A DNA stretch of 64,000 bases. It comes from Desulfobacter postgatei 2ac9. GTDB lineage: Bacteria > Desulfobacterota > Desulfobacteria > Desulfobacterales > Desulfobacteraceae. The stretch is taken from assembly GCF_000233695.2 (NCBI RefSeq), contig NZ_CM001488.1, positions 1,476,202 to 1,540,201 of the forward strand, read 5' to 3'. The notes below the pieces were generated by a model, which ran no database searches, had not been told where the DNA came from, and saw nothing but the letters and a program-made list of their open reading frames with translations. The position numbers and the translations under genes were made by a program. Positions 27,840 to 36,457 of this stretch are shown piece by piece (the first letter of the stretch is position 1; every line of letters begins with the position of its first letter).

Positions 27840-29228
27840 ATGAAAATCGATGCATTGCATTGTTTGACTGAACAGGCCGTGGCTGACCTTTTGACTTTGA
27901 AGATGGTCGGTGCGCGTGACAGATCTTTTTGCGGGAAATGCACCTATGGGGATATCCATGCCATGGCCCACGTCATTCTTGACAGGTGTCCTGAAACCCA
28001 TCCGCAGAGGGGATACCTTGCCATATTTACCATGAATCGGGCTGTCATAGCTGCCGCAATTGTTGCGGCGCTGGCCGGCGGGCCCATATTGATTCTGCCC
28101 CATGATATCTCGGACGGGGCGCTTATGGATCTGGCAAGTGACCCGGAACATACATGGGTGGTGACGGATCCGGACAGGACGTTGCCTGATCGGTTTAAAG
28201 AACTTTTTGTTACCCCGGACGGCCACAGCCGTACTCCCATACCCTTAAACGCCGGCATTGACCCGGGTGCGCCCCTGCTTAAACTTTATACCGGCGGCTC
28301 AACAGGGACGCCGACCATATGGACAAAGACCGTGGAGAATATCATGGGCGAAGCCCTGTTTCATGTGGGTGAGCATCAGATCTCCTGTGATGACGTGGTG
28401 GTCGCCACGGTGCCGCCCTATCATATATACGGTCTGCTGTTTTCCGTGGTTGCCCCTTTGCTGGCAGGCGCAAGGGTGGTTGATCAAACCTGCCGATTTC
28501 CCCATGAGATTGTCAATACGGTGACGGATACGGCTGCAACCATTCTTGTCAGCGTGCCGGCCCATTTCAGGGCCTTGAAAGATCATGATTTTTCCGGTCA
28601 TAACCTGCGTCTGGCTTTTTCTTCGGCAGGCGTACTGGATGAGGCGGATGAAAGAAATTTTCGCCAACGCAATAACGTTTTTGTGATGGAGGTTTACGGT
28701 TCAACAGAAACCGGCGGCATCGCCTTTAGATGCCGGGGGCGAGGCGAGACTTTTTTTTCCCCTTTTGATGTCATTGAAACCCGTATTGCAGAGGAATCCT
28801 TAAAAATCCGTTCCCCTTTTATTTCGTCTGAAATTAGTCGGAATGATGCGGGTTTTTATCTGGTGCCCGACAGGGTAAAAAAATGTTGCGTAAACCGCTT
28901 TGCCATCCTTGGCAGATCTGATGCTGTTGTGAAAATAGCCGGCCTCCGGGTTGACCTGGACCGGGTCGGGTCGGTTTTAAAGGCAATGGACGGTATCAGG
29001 GATGCGCTTGTTCTGGCAAAGGCCGTTCCCCGGGGCAGGGCCTTTGATATCTGTGCGTTTGTGGAAGGGAACTGCACCCCTGGGGATATCCGGCAATTTC
29101 TTTCAGGTCGCCTTGAAGCGGCAGCCCATCCGCGGTGGATCAAGGTTGTCGATCAAATACCCATGACCCGTTCCGGCAAGTATGACCGCGCTGCTGTTGC
29201 GGCCTTGTTTGAACCGGAGGCCGGCTAA
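27840..29228 (+). CDS. AMP-dependent acyl-ligase (adenylate-forming)
   Basis: The 462-residue protein has the adenylate-forming core motifs: YTGGSTGTPTIWTKT (P-loop), EVYGSTETGG, GRSDAVVKIAGLRVD and the C-terminal lysine motif MTRSGKYDR. It activates a carboxylic acid as the adenylate and passes it to a thiol, either CoA or an ACP. It resembles the AMP-ligases that open aryl-polyene and xanthomonadin-type clusters. It is the first gene of the right arm, 6 bases before the ketosynthase at 29235. Priming of one of the two left-arm ACPs with an unusual starter acid is the likely role. The acid is not identified. Confidence 0.85.
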   Translation: MKIDALHCLTEQAVADLLTLKMVGARDRSFCGKCTYGDIHAMAHVILDRCPETHPQRGYLAIFTMNRAVIAAAIVAALAGGPILILPHDISDGALMDLASDPEHTWVVTDPDRTLPDRFKELFVTPDGHSRTPIPLNAGIDPGAPLLKLYTGGSTGTPTIWTKTVENIMGEALFHVGEHQISCDDVVVATVPPYHIYGLLFSVVAPLLAGARVVDQTCRFPHEIVNTVTDTAATILVSVPAHFRALKDHDFSGHNLRLAFSSAGVLDEADERNFRQRNNVFVMEVYGSTETGGIAFRCRGRGETFFSPFDVIETRIAEESLKIRSPFISSEISRNDAGFYLVPDRVKKCCVNRFAILGRSDAVVKIAGLRVDLDRVGSVLKAMDGIRDALVLAKAVPRGRAFDICAFVEGNCTPGDIRQFLSGRLEAAAHPRWIKVVDQIPMTRSGKYDRAAVAALFEPEAG

Positions 29229-29234
29229 GGAAAA

Positions 29235-30470
29235 ATGCACCGCAGAGTCGTTATAACAGGGTATGGCGTCATCTCCCCCATCGGGGATACGGATGATGAG
29301 ATCATCCGGCATCTGACCCAAGGGATTTCCGGGGTTAAAGAGCTTAAAGATGACGGATTTCTGTCCGGGTTTATACAGTCCGGTGTTTATGGCAGCATTG
29401 ATTATCCCAAGACATATCACTTTGAACGAAACCATCGAAAAACCATGGGACCGGTGGCTTTTGTTGCCTGCGAGTCGGCCCGGCGGGCCATTGAACAATC
29501 GGGTCTGGATAAGGAATTTTTGACCTCGGGACAGGTTGGTGTGGCTTTCGGCTCCATCCACGGTAGCCCGTTTGTCCAGCGCGAGATCATGAAAACCTAT
29601 TTTAAGGGCCGTAAAGAGGGTGATCCAGGCATCAATGCGGCCGATTTTTTAAAATCCATGGCCCACACCACGGCCGTTAATATTACAAAGATGTTCGGCA
29701 TATCAGGCCGGGTCATCAGTCCCTGTACGGCATGCACCACCAGCAGCCAGTCCATTGGTTTCGGATACGAAACCATTCGCTTCGGCATGCAGGATGCCAT
29801 GGTGTGCGGCGGTGCCGACGAGTATGACACCTCAACCGTGGCTGTTTTTGATAACCTTCGGGCCTGTTCCACCCGGTTCAACAACACCCCCCACCTCACT
29901 CCGCGTCCTTTTGACAGTCTGCGCGACGGTCTGGTGGTGGGAGAAGGCGCCGGCGCCCTTGTGCTGGAGTCCCTGGACCACGCGAAACGTCGCGGCGCAA
30001 CCATTCTGGGTGAAGTTGTGGGGTTTGCCTCCAACAACAACGGGGGGGACATGATTCTGCCCAACCTGGCCGGGATCACCCAGACGCTGACCCTGGCCCT
30101 GGCTGATGCGCAAATCGCCGGCCGGGATGTGGATTTCATCAGCGCCCATGCCACAGCCACCCGCCAGGGTGACACCATTGAGGCAAAAGCCATCCATAAT
30201 GTGTATGGAGAAAAACCCCGGGTGACGGCCCTGAAAAGCTACATGGGCCATACCATTGCCGCCTGCGGGGCCATTGAGACCATCATTACCCTGATGATGA
30301 TGAAGCACGGGTTTATCCCGGCCACCCTCAATCTTGACACCGTGGATGAATCCTGTGCCATGATCAACCATACAAGGCAGTTGCTGGAGGAGAAGATCCA
30401 TACGGCGTCGGTTCAGAACTTTGCCTTTGGCGGGGTGAATACTGCCTTAATATTGAGAAAATTCAACTGA
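29235..30470 (+). CDS. FabF-like beta-ketoacyl-ACP synthase A
   Basis: A 411-residue ketosynthase with the active Cys in SPCTACTTSSQSIG, the first His in SAHATATRQGDTIEA (ATAT instead of the usual GTGT) and the second in KSYMGHTIAACGA, so the catalytic triad is complete. It condenses malonyl-ACP with an acyl-ACP. AAGG lies just before the ATG. Its TGA overlaps the ATG of the acyltransferase gene by one base. The altered loop around the first His suggests an unusual substrate, but this is inference. Confidence 0.88.
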   Translation: MHRRVVITGYGVISPIGDTDDEIIRHLTQGISGVKELKDDGFLSGFIQSGVYGSIDYPKTYHFERNHRKTMGPVAFVACESARRAIEQSGLDKEFLTSGQVGVAFGSIHGSPFVQREIMKTYFKGRKEGDPGINAADFLKSMAHTTAVNITKMFGISGRVISPCTACTTSSQSIGFGYETIRFGMQDAMVCGGADEYDTSTVAVFDNLRACSTRFNNTPHLTPRPFDSLRDGLVVGEGAGALVLESLDHAKRRGATILGEVVGFASNNNGGDMILPNLAGITQTLTLALADAQIAGRDVDFISAHATATRQGDTIEAKAIHNVYGEKPRVTALKSYMGHTIAACGAIETIITLMMMKHGFIPATLNLDTVDESCAMINHTRQLLEEKIHTASVQNFAFGGVNTALILRKFN

Positions 30471-31312
30471 TGAACCCTCAATCTTCAAACGCCGTGAATG
30501 CAACGGAAACCAGGGGGTTCACTTTTCTCTCTTTTACCCGGGATCTGATCATTACGCTGCTGCTCTGGGGCTATTTTATTTTTGGATTTCTTCTGTTTTT
30601 CTCCCCGTTTTACCTGATCGTCTTTTTTTGCCCGTCCATGCGTGAATCGGCTATCCAATCTCTTAATTGTCTGTTTTACAGAGGTTTTTTTCTTCTGGTG
30701 CGTATGCTTATGCCGGGCGTTGGCCTGCATATTGCCCCGGAGGTCAAAAATCTTGAAAACTGCATTATTGTGGCCAACCATGTCTCCTATCTGGATCCAT
30801 TGATGATGATCGCTTTGTTCAGGCGTCATAAAACCATTGTCAAGAGCACCTTTTTCAAGGTGCCGGTGTTCGGCTGGGTGTTACGGGCGGCAGGGTATAT
30901 CCCGTCCATGCCCACGGGGCGGCTGTCCAGTCTGATGGTGCGGCAGACCACAACCCTTGCCCCCTTTCTTGAAAAGGGCGGGATTTTTTTTGTATTTCCC
31001 GAAGGCACCCGGAACCGCAACGCCGGAGAGGGTACTCTGGCATTTCACAGCGGTGTGTTTAAAATGGCAAGGCTTTGCAGCGCACCCATAAGTGTGCTGG
31101 TGATCCGCAATACCGACAAACTGTTCACACCCGGGCGGTTTTTATTTCATACCGGTTTTTCCGGGACCATCAGCGTTGAACTTGCCGGTACGATCCAGCC
31201 GGATTATGATAAAGAAAAGGTTTCTACGGCATGGCTCATGGAACAGGCCGCAAGGATTTTAAGTAAAAAACAAAGGACATCTCCTTGGGATCATCACACA
31301 GACAAGCCGTAA
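30470..31312 (+). CDS. PlsC-like 1-acyl-glycerol-3-phosphate acyltransferase
   Basis: The 280-residue protein has an N-terminal hydrophobic region (about residues 25-55) and the acyltransferase motifs NHVSYLDPL (HX4D) and FPEGTRNRN. This family puts the second acyl chain on lysophosphatidate at the inner face of the inner membrane. It lies between two ketosynthase genes with overlapping ends, so it is an integral part of the operon. Along with PlsY at 6076 it gives the cluster both acylation steps for phosphatidate. Wax-, glycolipid- or ornithine-lipid-type acceptors are alternatives. Confidence 0.86.
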   Translation: MNPQSSNAVNATETRGFTFLSFTRDLIITLLLWGYFIFGFLLFFSPFYLIVFFCPSMRESAIQSLNCLFYRGFFLLVRMLMPGVGLHIAPEVKNLENCIIVANHVSYLDPLMMIALFRRHKTIVKSTFFKVPVFGWVLRAAGYIPSMPTGRLSSLMVRQTTTLAPFLEKGGIFFVFPEGTRNRNAGEGTLAFHSGVFKMARLCSAPISVLVIRNTDKLFTPGRFLFHTGFSGTISVELAGTIQPDYDKEKVSTAWLMEQAARILSKKQRTSPWDHHTDKP

Positions 31313-32535
31313 TTTTGGGATATGACGCGGTTTGCGCCCTGGGAACGCGGTTTCCTGATGCCTGGGAAAAGGCGCTGAACGGAGACAGCGGTATTGGTCC
31401 GCTGACCCGGTTTCCCATGGATGACAACTTTCCGGTGCGTATTGCAGGAGAAATCGAGAGCATCGAGGATCTGGACTATCCTTTTCTAAATCCCAGGGAA
31501 CGCGCCAAGTGGACGTCGCCCATTTTCAAGCATGCCATGCTGACCACATCCCGGGCCATTGCGCGAAGCGGGATTGAGATCACCCCTGACATTGCCCCCA
31601 GAACCGCCATCACCTACAGTTCCGCCCTGGGCGGGTTGGATGCCGCTCTGGAGGCGGACCGAAGACTGGTGAAGGAGAACCGCCTGCCCAAGCCCTTTAC
31701 CAATCTCAATGCCTGCATCAATATGGTGGGAGGCAAGGTTTCCATCCTCACCGGCGCCACCGGCCCCATCACCGCAACCATCTCGGCCTGTGCCACAGGG
31801 TCCACCTCCATGATCATCGGTGCCATGTTCATTGAGCAGGGCCTGTGCGATGTGGCCATCTGCGGTGCGGTCGATTTTGCCCTGGTGCCCGCCATTATTG
31901 CCGGGTTTGCCACCATGAACGGTACCTTTTATCCAAAGCCCGGGGAAAACGTCCCGCCCCAGGCGGCGAGCCGTCCTTTTTCCAGCAATCGGCGGGGGTT
32001 CGTGGTCTCCGAAGGGGCCGGCGCCGTGATCCTGGCTGCCCGGGAGTTTGCCCAAAGCTGGGGCTTGAGGTATCAGGTGGCCCTTGCCGGGTGGGGCATG
32101 ACCTCGGATGCCCACCATGTGGTGGCCCCCCACCTGCCTACGGTAACACGGTGCATGGAGTTAAGCCTTGCCCATGCCGGGATTGCTCCCAGTGCGGTTT
32201 CCAGTATCAATGCCCACGCCACCTCCACCCAGGTGGGAGACAAGGTGGAGTATGATGCGCTTTGTGCCGTATTCGGCAAAAAGATTCCGCCGGTGACAGC
32301 CAATAAATCCATGATGGGCCACGCCATGGGCGCATCCAGCGCCATTGAGACCATTTTTGCCGTCCAGGGGATGATTGGCGGGAAAATCCCCCCCACCATT
32401 AATTATGACCCTGATCCTGACATGGTGTTTGACTGTGTGACAGACAATGCAAGATGCCTGGACCAGCCGTATGTGTTAAAAAATGCATTTGGATTTGGCG
32501 GATGCAATGCCTGCATTGTACTGCAAAAATGCTGA
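31285..32535 (+). CDS. FabF-like beta-ketoacyl-ACP synthase B
   Basis: A 416-residue ketosynthase starting at a TTG (31285) with AAAGGA 7 bases upstream, inside the last 28 bases of the acyltransferase gene. The active Cys is in ATISACATGSTSM, the first His in INAHATSTQVGDKVEYD and the second in NKSMMGHAMGASSA, all present. The sequence is closer to the ketosynthase at 32554 than to that at 29235 (shared NAHxTST, NKSxxGHxxGA and QAASRPFS), which suggests a tandem duplication followed by divergence. It elongates acyl-ACP; whether it pairs with its neighbour as a heterodimer is open. Confidence 0.88.
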   Translation: MGSSHRQAVILGYDAVCALGTRFPDAWEKALNGDSGIGPLTRFPMDDNFPVRIAGEIESIEDLDYPFLNPRERAKWTSPIFKHAMLTTSRAIARSGIEITPDIAPRTAITYSSALGGLDAALEADRRLVKENRLPKPFTNLNACINMVGGKVSILTGATGPITATISACATGSTSMIIGAMFIEQGLCDVAICGAVDFALVPAIIAGFATMNGTFYPKPGENVPPQAASRPFSSNRRGFVVSEGAGAVILAAREFAQSWGLRYQVALAGWGMTSDAHHVVAPHLPTVTRCMELSLAHAGIAPSAVSSINAHATSTQVGDKVEYDALCAVFGKKIPPVTANKSMMGHAMGASSAIETIFAVQGMIGGKIPPTINYDPDPDMVFDCVTDNARCLDQPYVLKNAFGFGGCNACIVLQKC

Positions 32536-32553
32536 AAGAATAGAGATAAGACC

Positions 32554-33819
32554 ATGAAAGCACCAATGAACAGGCGGGTTTTTGTCCTGGGGTACGGGGC
32601 GGCCACCCCGTTGGGGGCAACCTTTGATCTGACCTTTGAAAATGCTGTGGCCGGTAAAGCAGGGTTTAGAAGGATTACCCGGTGTGAGGTGAAAACCCTG
32701 AGCAATGTGGTCGGAGAAATCCCGGACTGGGATCCGGTGGCAAGCGGGATGTTTGAAAAAAAAGAGGCCCATAACTGGAATGCGGCGTTTGTGCTGTTGA
32801 CCGTGGCCGTGTGCCGGGAGGCGCTGGCTCATGCAGGTCTTGTCATGGAACCCGATATCGGTCGGCGGACCGCCTGTCTGATCGGCTCCGCCCTGAACGG
32901 TATGGATGCCTTCAGGATTGCCTCGGAGAAATATGCCAATGCAGGTCCTTTGCGGGTCAGCCCCTATCTTTTGCCCAACCTGTGCGGAAACATGCCGGCA
33001 AGCAAGGCCGGTATTGATTTAGGCTTTACAGGGCCGTTGTTCTCCCCCCAGGGGGCGTGTGCCTCGGGCAACCATGCCATCGGCATGGGGGCCAGGATGA
33101 TCCGGGACGGTGATGTGGACGTTGTGCTGGCAGGCGGCGTGGACACGCCTCTGGTACCGGAAATCATTCAGGGTTTTGCCAATATGGGGGCCACCATAAA
33201 AGTCACTCCCGAGGACCGGGCCTATGATGACCCCGGCCAGGCCAGCCGTCCGTTCAGCTGCGACCGCAAGGGCATGGTGCTCTCCGAAGGGTGTGGCGTG
33301 CTGGTGCTGGCCGCAGAAGAGGTGGTAAAAGCCCACGGTCTTAAACCCCGGGCCGAAGTGGCCGGCGTGGGCTGGACCTCGGATGCCTTTCATTTTACCA
33401 GTCCCAATGTTGAGACCATTGTCCGGGCCATGCACCAGGCCATTGAGGATGCGCAAATTGCACCCCAAGATATCCAGTACATCAATGCCCACGGCACCTC
33501 CACGTTTAAGGGGGACCTGTCAGAGGCCGACTGTTTAAGGCAGGTATTCGGGCACCATTTAGGACAGATTCCCGTATCATCCAACAAGTCCCAGATCGGT
33601 CACACCCTGGGGGCGGCAGCCGCCATTGAGGCTGCATTGAGCATTGAAGGCATGCAGATGGGCATGGTGCTTCCCACCATCAACCATTGTCCGACCCCTG
33701 ATTTTGACGACCTGGATGTTGTGCCGGATACCTTCAGGGCTCACCCGCACTCTTTTCTTTTGTCCAATGCCTACGGGTTTGGCGGAACCAATTGCTGCAT
33801 CGTATTCAAAGGGGTATAA
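32554..33819 (+). CDS. FabF-like beta-ketoacyl-ACP synthase C
   Basis: A 421-residue ketosynthase. The Cys is in PQGACASGNHAIGMG, the first His in INAHGTSTFKGDLSEAD and the second in NKSQIGHTLGAAAA, so it looks catalytically competent. It starts 18 bases after the previous ketosynthase and ends 4 bases before the thioesterase start. With 29235, 31285 and the two-domain protein at 17949, the cluster has four complete ketosynthase active sites plus one Cys-less partner. That is more than a simple fatty acid synthase needs and more in line with specialised chain building. Confidence 0.88.
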   Translation: MKAPMNRRVFVLGYGAATPLGATFDLTFENAVAGKAGFRRITRCEVKTLSNVVGEIPDWDPVASGMFEKKEAHNWNAAFVLLTVAVCREALAHAGLVMEPDIGRRTACLIGSALNGMDAFRIASEKYANAGPLRVSPYLLPNLCGNMPASKAGIDLGFTGPLFSPQGACASGNHAIGMGARMIRDGDVDVVLAGGVDTPLVPEIIQGFANMGATIKVTPEDRAYDDPGQASRPFSCDRKGMVLSEGCGVLVLAAEEVVKAHGLKPRAEVAGVGWTSDAFHFTSPNVETIVRAMHQAIEDAQIAPQDIQYINAHGTSTFKGDLSEADCLRQVFGHHLGQIPVSSNKSQIGHTLGAAAAIEAALSIEGMQMGMVLPTINHCPTPDFDDLDVVPDTFRAHPHSFLLSNAYGFGGTNCCIVFKGV

Positions 33820-33823
33820 CAGT

Positions 33824-34306
33824 ATGAAACCCAAACCGTTTAAACCTGAAATTACAGATGAAAATACGCCCTATGTAAAGGATCTGACCACAGGTCTTTT
33901 CTGGCACAGAACCAGCCATAGAACCCTTTATGCAGACACGGATCGCTCCCGGGTGGTTTACCATGCCAATTATTTAAGATTCTTTGAGCAGGGCAGGGCC
34001 GCTTTAATGCGGGATATCGCCTACCCCTACCGGGAGATTGAAGAGAGCGGGTTTGTCTATCCCATCATTGAGACCAAGCTGAACTATTTTGCGCCGCTGT
34101 TTTATGATGACCTGATGTGGATCCATACCCGGCCTGCCGGCTTGGAACGGGTTAAGCTTCAGTTTGACTATGTGATCACAAGCCAGACCTATGACCAGAT
34201 GATCTGCAAGGGCTATACCCGTCATTGCGCCACCAATGCCCAGGGCATACCCGTTGGCGTGGATGAGAAAACAGTCCGGGTATGGACACAGTTTCCGAAA
34301 TCCTAA
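33824..34306 (+). CDS. 4HBT-type acyl-thioesterase 2
   Basis: I start at the ATG at 33824 (MKPKPFKPEITDEN), preceded by AAAGGGG; the open frame extends upstream into the ketosynthase gene but without similarity. The 160-residue hotdog protein has YADTDRSRVVYHANYLRFFE, the active Asp and YHANY turn of 4-hydroxybenzoyl-CoA-type thioesterases. It would free an acyl chain from CoA or ACP. Its last 4 bases overlap the end of the convergent membrane-protein gene at 34303. It is the counterpart of the thioesterase at 16416 in the other arm. Confidence 0.88.
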   Translation: MKPKPFKPEITDENTPYVKDLTTGLFWHRTSHRTLYADTDRSRVVYHANYLRFFEQGRAALMRDIAYPYREIEESGFVYPIIETKLNYFAPLFYDDLMWIHTRPAGLERVKLQFDYVITSQTYDQMICKGYTRHCATNAQGIPVGVDEKTVRVWTQFPKS

Positions 34307-34656
34307 GTACCGAACCTCTCAATGAGTGACTCCATGGTGACTCTTGTCAGCCAGCGAAGGAAAATCAGGGAGTATTCGGCCCCGGAAAGGACCATGCCGG
34401 CCATGAAAACCAGGTGGGAAAGAGCATAAAATGCGGGACCGCCGATAACGGCGAACCAGGGATTTCCTGTTTTCAGAGAGATAATGCCCATCAGACCGAC
34501 CATGGGCCAGCCTAAAACATAGCTGAAGGCAATGGCAGAGACACCGGCCAGTACTCTAAAAGAGGGCTTTTCACGAAAAGCACGTAAATCTGCTTTGTCT
34601 TCAATGGCATTGCGGACAAAAGGGGTGTTGGAAATTTTATTGAGCAGGGTCACCAT
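34303..34656 (-). CDS. Small membrane protein, unknown function
   Basis: A 117-residue protein on the strand opposite to the surrounding operon. It has a basic N-terminal part (FVRNAIEDKADLRAFREKPS) followed by three or four hydrophobic helices (VLAGVSAIAFSYVLGWPMVG, FAVIGGPAFYALSHLVFMAG, then YSLIFLRWL). The open frame continues far upstream to 35052, but that part is antisense to the glycosyltransferase and looks non-native, so I start at the ATG at 34656. The clean membrane pattern and good fit between convergent genes make it a likely real gene. Its role is unknown. Confidence 0.65.
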   Translation of the reverse strand: MVTLLNKISNTPFVRNAIEDKADLRAFREKPSFRVLAGVSAIAFSYVLGWPMVGLMGIISLKTGNPWFAVIGGPAFYALSHLVFMAGMVLSGAEYSLIFLRWLTRVTMESLIERFGT

Positions 34657-34740
34657 GACCGATTTATACCCGATAATTGGGGTTACGGTAAAATTAAATT
34701 TTTTACTTTGATCTAAATTATCCACACAAGGAGGAAATAC

Positions 34741-35472
34741 GTGGATGCCAAAGCCAGGATAAATGGGTGCCGGGAAACTCCGGAGCGCCGTTTTGCCGTG
34801 GTGATCCCTGTGTATAACCATGGCGTAAAAGTCAAAGCGGTGGTGCTTGAGGCGGTGACGCTTGGATTGCCGGTTATTGTTGTGGATGACGGCTCCACGG
34901 ACATCACCCCGAAACGGCTTCAAGGGATCCCGGGAATCCGCGTGATTACCCATGAACACAATCTTGGCAAGGGCGCCGCCCTGATGACCGGATTCCGGGT
35001 TGCGGCTGAAATGGCTGATTTTGCCATAACCATGGATGCTGACGGCCAGCATTTTCCCAAGGATGCCCTGGCCATGATTGCTGCAGTCCCAAAGGGAAAA
35101 AAAGCATTGATCATTGGGTATCGAAAACAGATGGAGAATGCGTCTGTTCCATGGACAAGCCGCATGGGCAGACGGTTTTCAAACCTGTGGATCACGGCAT
35201 CGGGCGGTCCCGGCCTCCGGGATTCCCAAAGTGGGTTCCGCATCTACCCGCTGTCGGAAACCCTGAACCTGAAAACCCGATCCAGGCGGTATCAATTTGA
35301 AGTGGAGGTGCTGGTTAAGGCCCACAGAAATAAAATTGCCGTTATTGAAGTGCCCATCCGTGTCGCATATCCTGCGGACAGGGTCTCCCATTTTCATCCC
35401 GTTATTGATTTTTTACGCAACAGTGCCACATTCAGCCGGTTGGTCTTCCGGCGTATCATTGGTTTGGTTTAG
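34741..35472 (+). CDS. Glycosyltransferase family 2 (DPM1-like)
   Basis: The 243-residue enzyme starts at a GTG with AAGGAGG 5 bases upstream. GT-A motifs are clear: AVVIPVYNHGVKVK, IVVDDGSTDITPK, and the DXD-containing TMDADGQHFPKDAL. No transmembrane helix follows, so it acts at the cytoplasmic face. DPM1-like enzymes transfer sugar to polyprenyl phosphate or lipid. It begins 84 bases after the start of the divergent membrane-protein gene and is followed by an LpxL-like acyltransferase, a pairing also typical of aryl-polyene-type clusters. Acceptor unknown. Confidence 0.88.
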   Translation: MDAKARINGCRETPERRFAVVIPVYNHGVKVKAVVLEAVTLGLPVIVVDDGSTDITPKRLQGIPGIRVITHEHNLGKGAALMTGFRVAAEMADFAITMDADGQHFPKDALAMIAAVPKGKKALIIGYRKQMENASVPWTSRMGRRFSNLWITASGGPGLRDSQSGFRIYPLSETLNLKTRSRRYQFEVEVLVKAHRNKIAVIEVPIRVAYPADRVSHFHPVIDFLRNSATFSRLVFRRIIGLV

Positions 35473-35485
35473 AGGGGTCTTTTTT

Positions 35486-36409
35486 GTGAAGGCTTTGACC
35501 TATAAAGTACTCATTGTATTGTCACGCTGGTTGGGTCCCTGGATTTTTACTCTGGTCTCCCGGATCATTGCGGCGGGCTATTTTTTCATTTTTCCGGGCA
35601 GGGCTGCGGTGAATGCCGGGTTTTACAGCGCTCTTTTTCCCGGCAAAGGCCGTCTGTTTCATTGGCAATGCGTCTGGCGCCAATACCAGAATTTTACCAC
35701 TGTATTTATGGACCGGATCAGGCCCGGAGAGCAGGACAATATCCGTTTTACCTCCACGGGCTGGCAGGGGTTTGAAGAAGCACTGGACAATGGGCGCGGC
35801 GCCATAGTCCTCATGTCACACATGGGCAATTGGGATGTGGCCGCAAGCCTTATGGCAAAAAAGCGAAAGGATCTCAAGCTGCTCCTTTATATGGGGTCCA
35901 AAGCCAAAGAACAGATTGAATCTGTCCAGAAAAAGGAACTCAATGACAAAGGCATCCGCATTGTTGCTGTTGAACCCTCCGGGGGCTCTCCCCTTGATGT
36001 TGTAGAGGGTATCCGTTTTCTAAAGTCCGGCGGGGTGGTCTCTTTGACCGGGGATAAGCTGTGGCACCCGGATCAAAGATCGGTCAGTGTTCCATTTTTA
36101 GGAAAAACCGCACGGATTCCTGAGTTCCCCCATGTCTTTGCCCTGCTCTCCAAAGCCCCTTTGTTTGTTTTTTTTACCTTTCGCACCGCTCCCGGAACCT
36201 ATCGGTTTATGTTCTCCGATCCCATCCGTATTGCCTGCCCATCACGGGAAGAACGCAGTTGTGCTGTTGCGCAATCGGCGGGGGTTTATGCCGGCATGCT
36301 GGAAAAGACCCTGCGTGAACATCCCTATGAATGGTACCATTTTGATCCGTTTCTTGTGGATGATAGTGGGCAGTACGATCAGGGCAATGTAAAAATAAAA
36401 ATTCAGTAA
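35486..36409 (+). CDS. LpxL/HtrB-like lysophospholipid acyltransferase
   Basis: I start at the GTG at 35486 (VKALTYKVLIVLSRW) with AGGGG upstream; the frame is open to 35297 but inside the glycosyltransferase gene. The 307-residue product has an N-terminal hydrophobic segment and the HX4D motif in MSHMGNWDVAASL, as in lipid A late acyltransferases, and ends with the family-like YEWYHFDPF. It would add an acyl chain to a lipid at the inner membrane. As the last gene of the right arm it may acylate the sugar added by the GT2. A housekeeping lipid A role is the alternative. Confidence 0.86.
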   Translation: MKALTYKVLIVLSRWLGPWIFTLVSRIIAAGYFFIFPGRAAVNAGFYSALFPGKGRLFHWQCVWRQYQNFTTVFMDRIRPGEQDNIRFTSTGWQGFEEALDNGRGAIVLMSHMGNWDVAASLMAKKRKDLKLLLYMGSKAKEQIESVQKKELNDKGIRIVAVEPSGGSPLDVVEGIRFLKSGGVVSLTGDKLWHPDQRSVSVPFLGKTARIPEFPHVFALLSKAPLFVFFTFRTAPGTYRFMFSDPIRIACPSREERSCAVAQSAGVYAGMLEKTLREHPYEWYHFDPFLVDDSGQYDQGNVKIKIQ

Positions 36410-36457
36410 ATTCTCTCCGGGAGAGCAGCAGGGATAGAAACCAACCTCATTCTTATG

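Noticed and set aside
28299-28667. Minus-strand open frame in the AMP-ligase gene
   Set aside because: Antisense shadow; the plus-strand protein carries all adenylate-forming motifs.
34657-35052. N-terminal extension of the small antisense membrane protein
   Set aside because: These residues lie antisense to the glycosyltransferase start and look random; the membrane protein pattern begins after the ATG at 34656.
35297-35485. Upstream extension of the LpxL-like acyltransferase
   Set aside because: It is out of frame within the glycosyltransferase gene; a GTG with a ribosome site at 35486 fits the family start.
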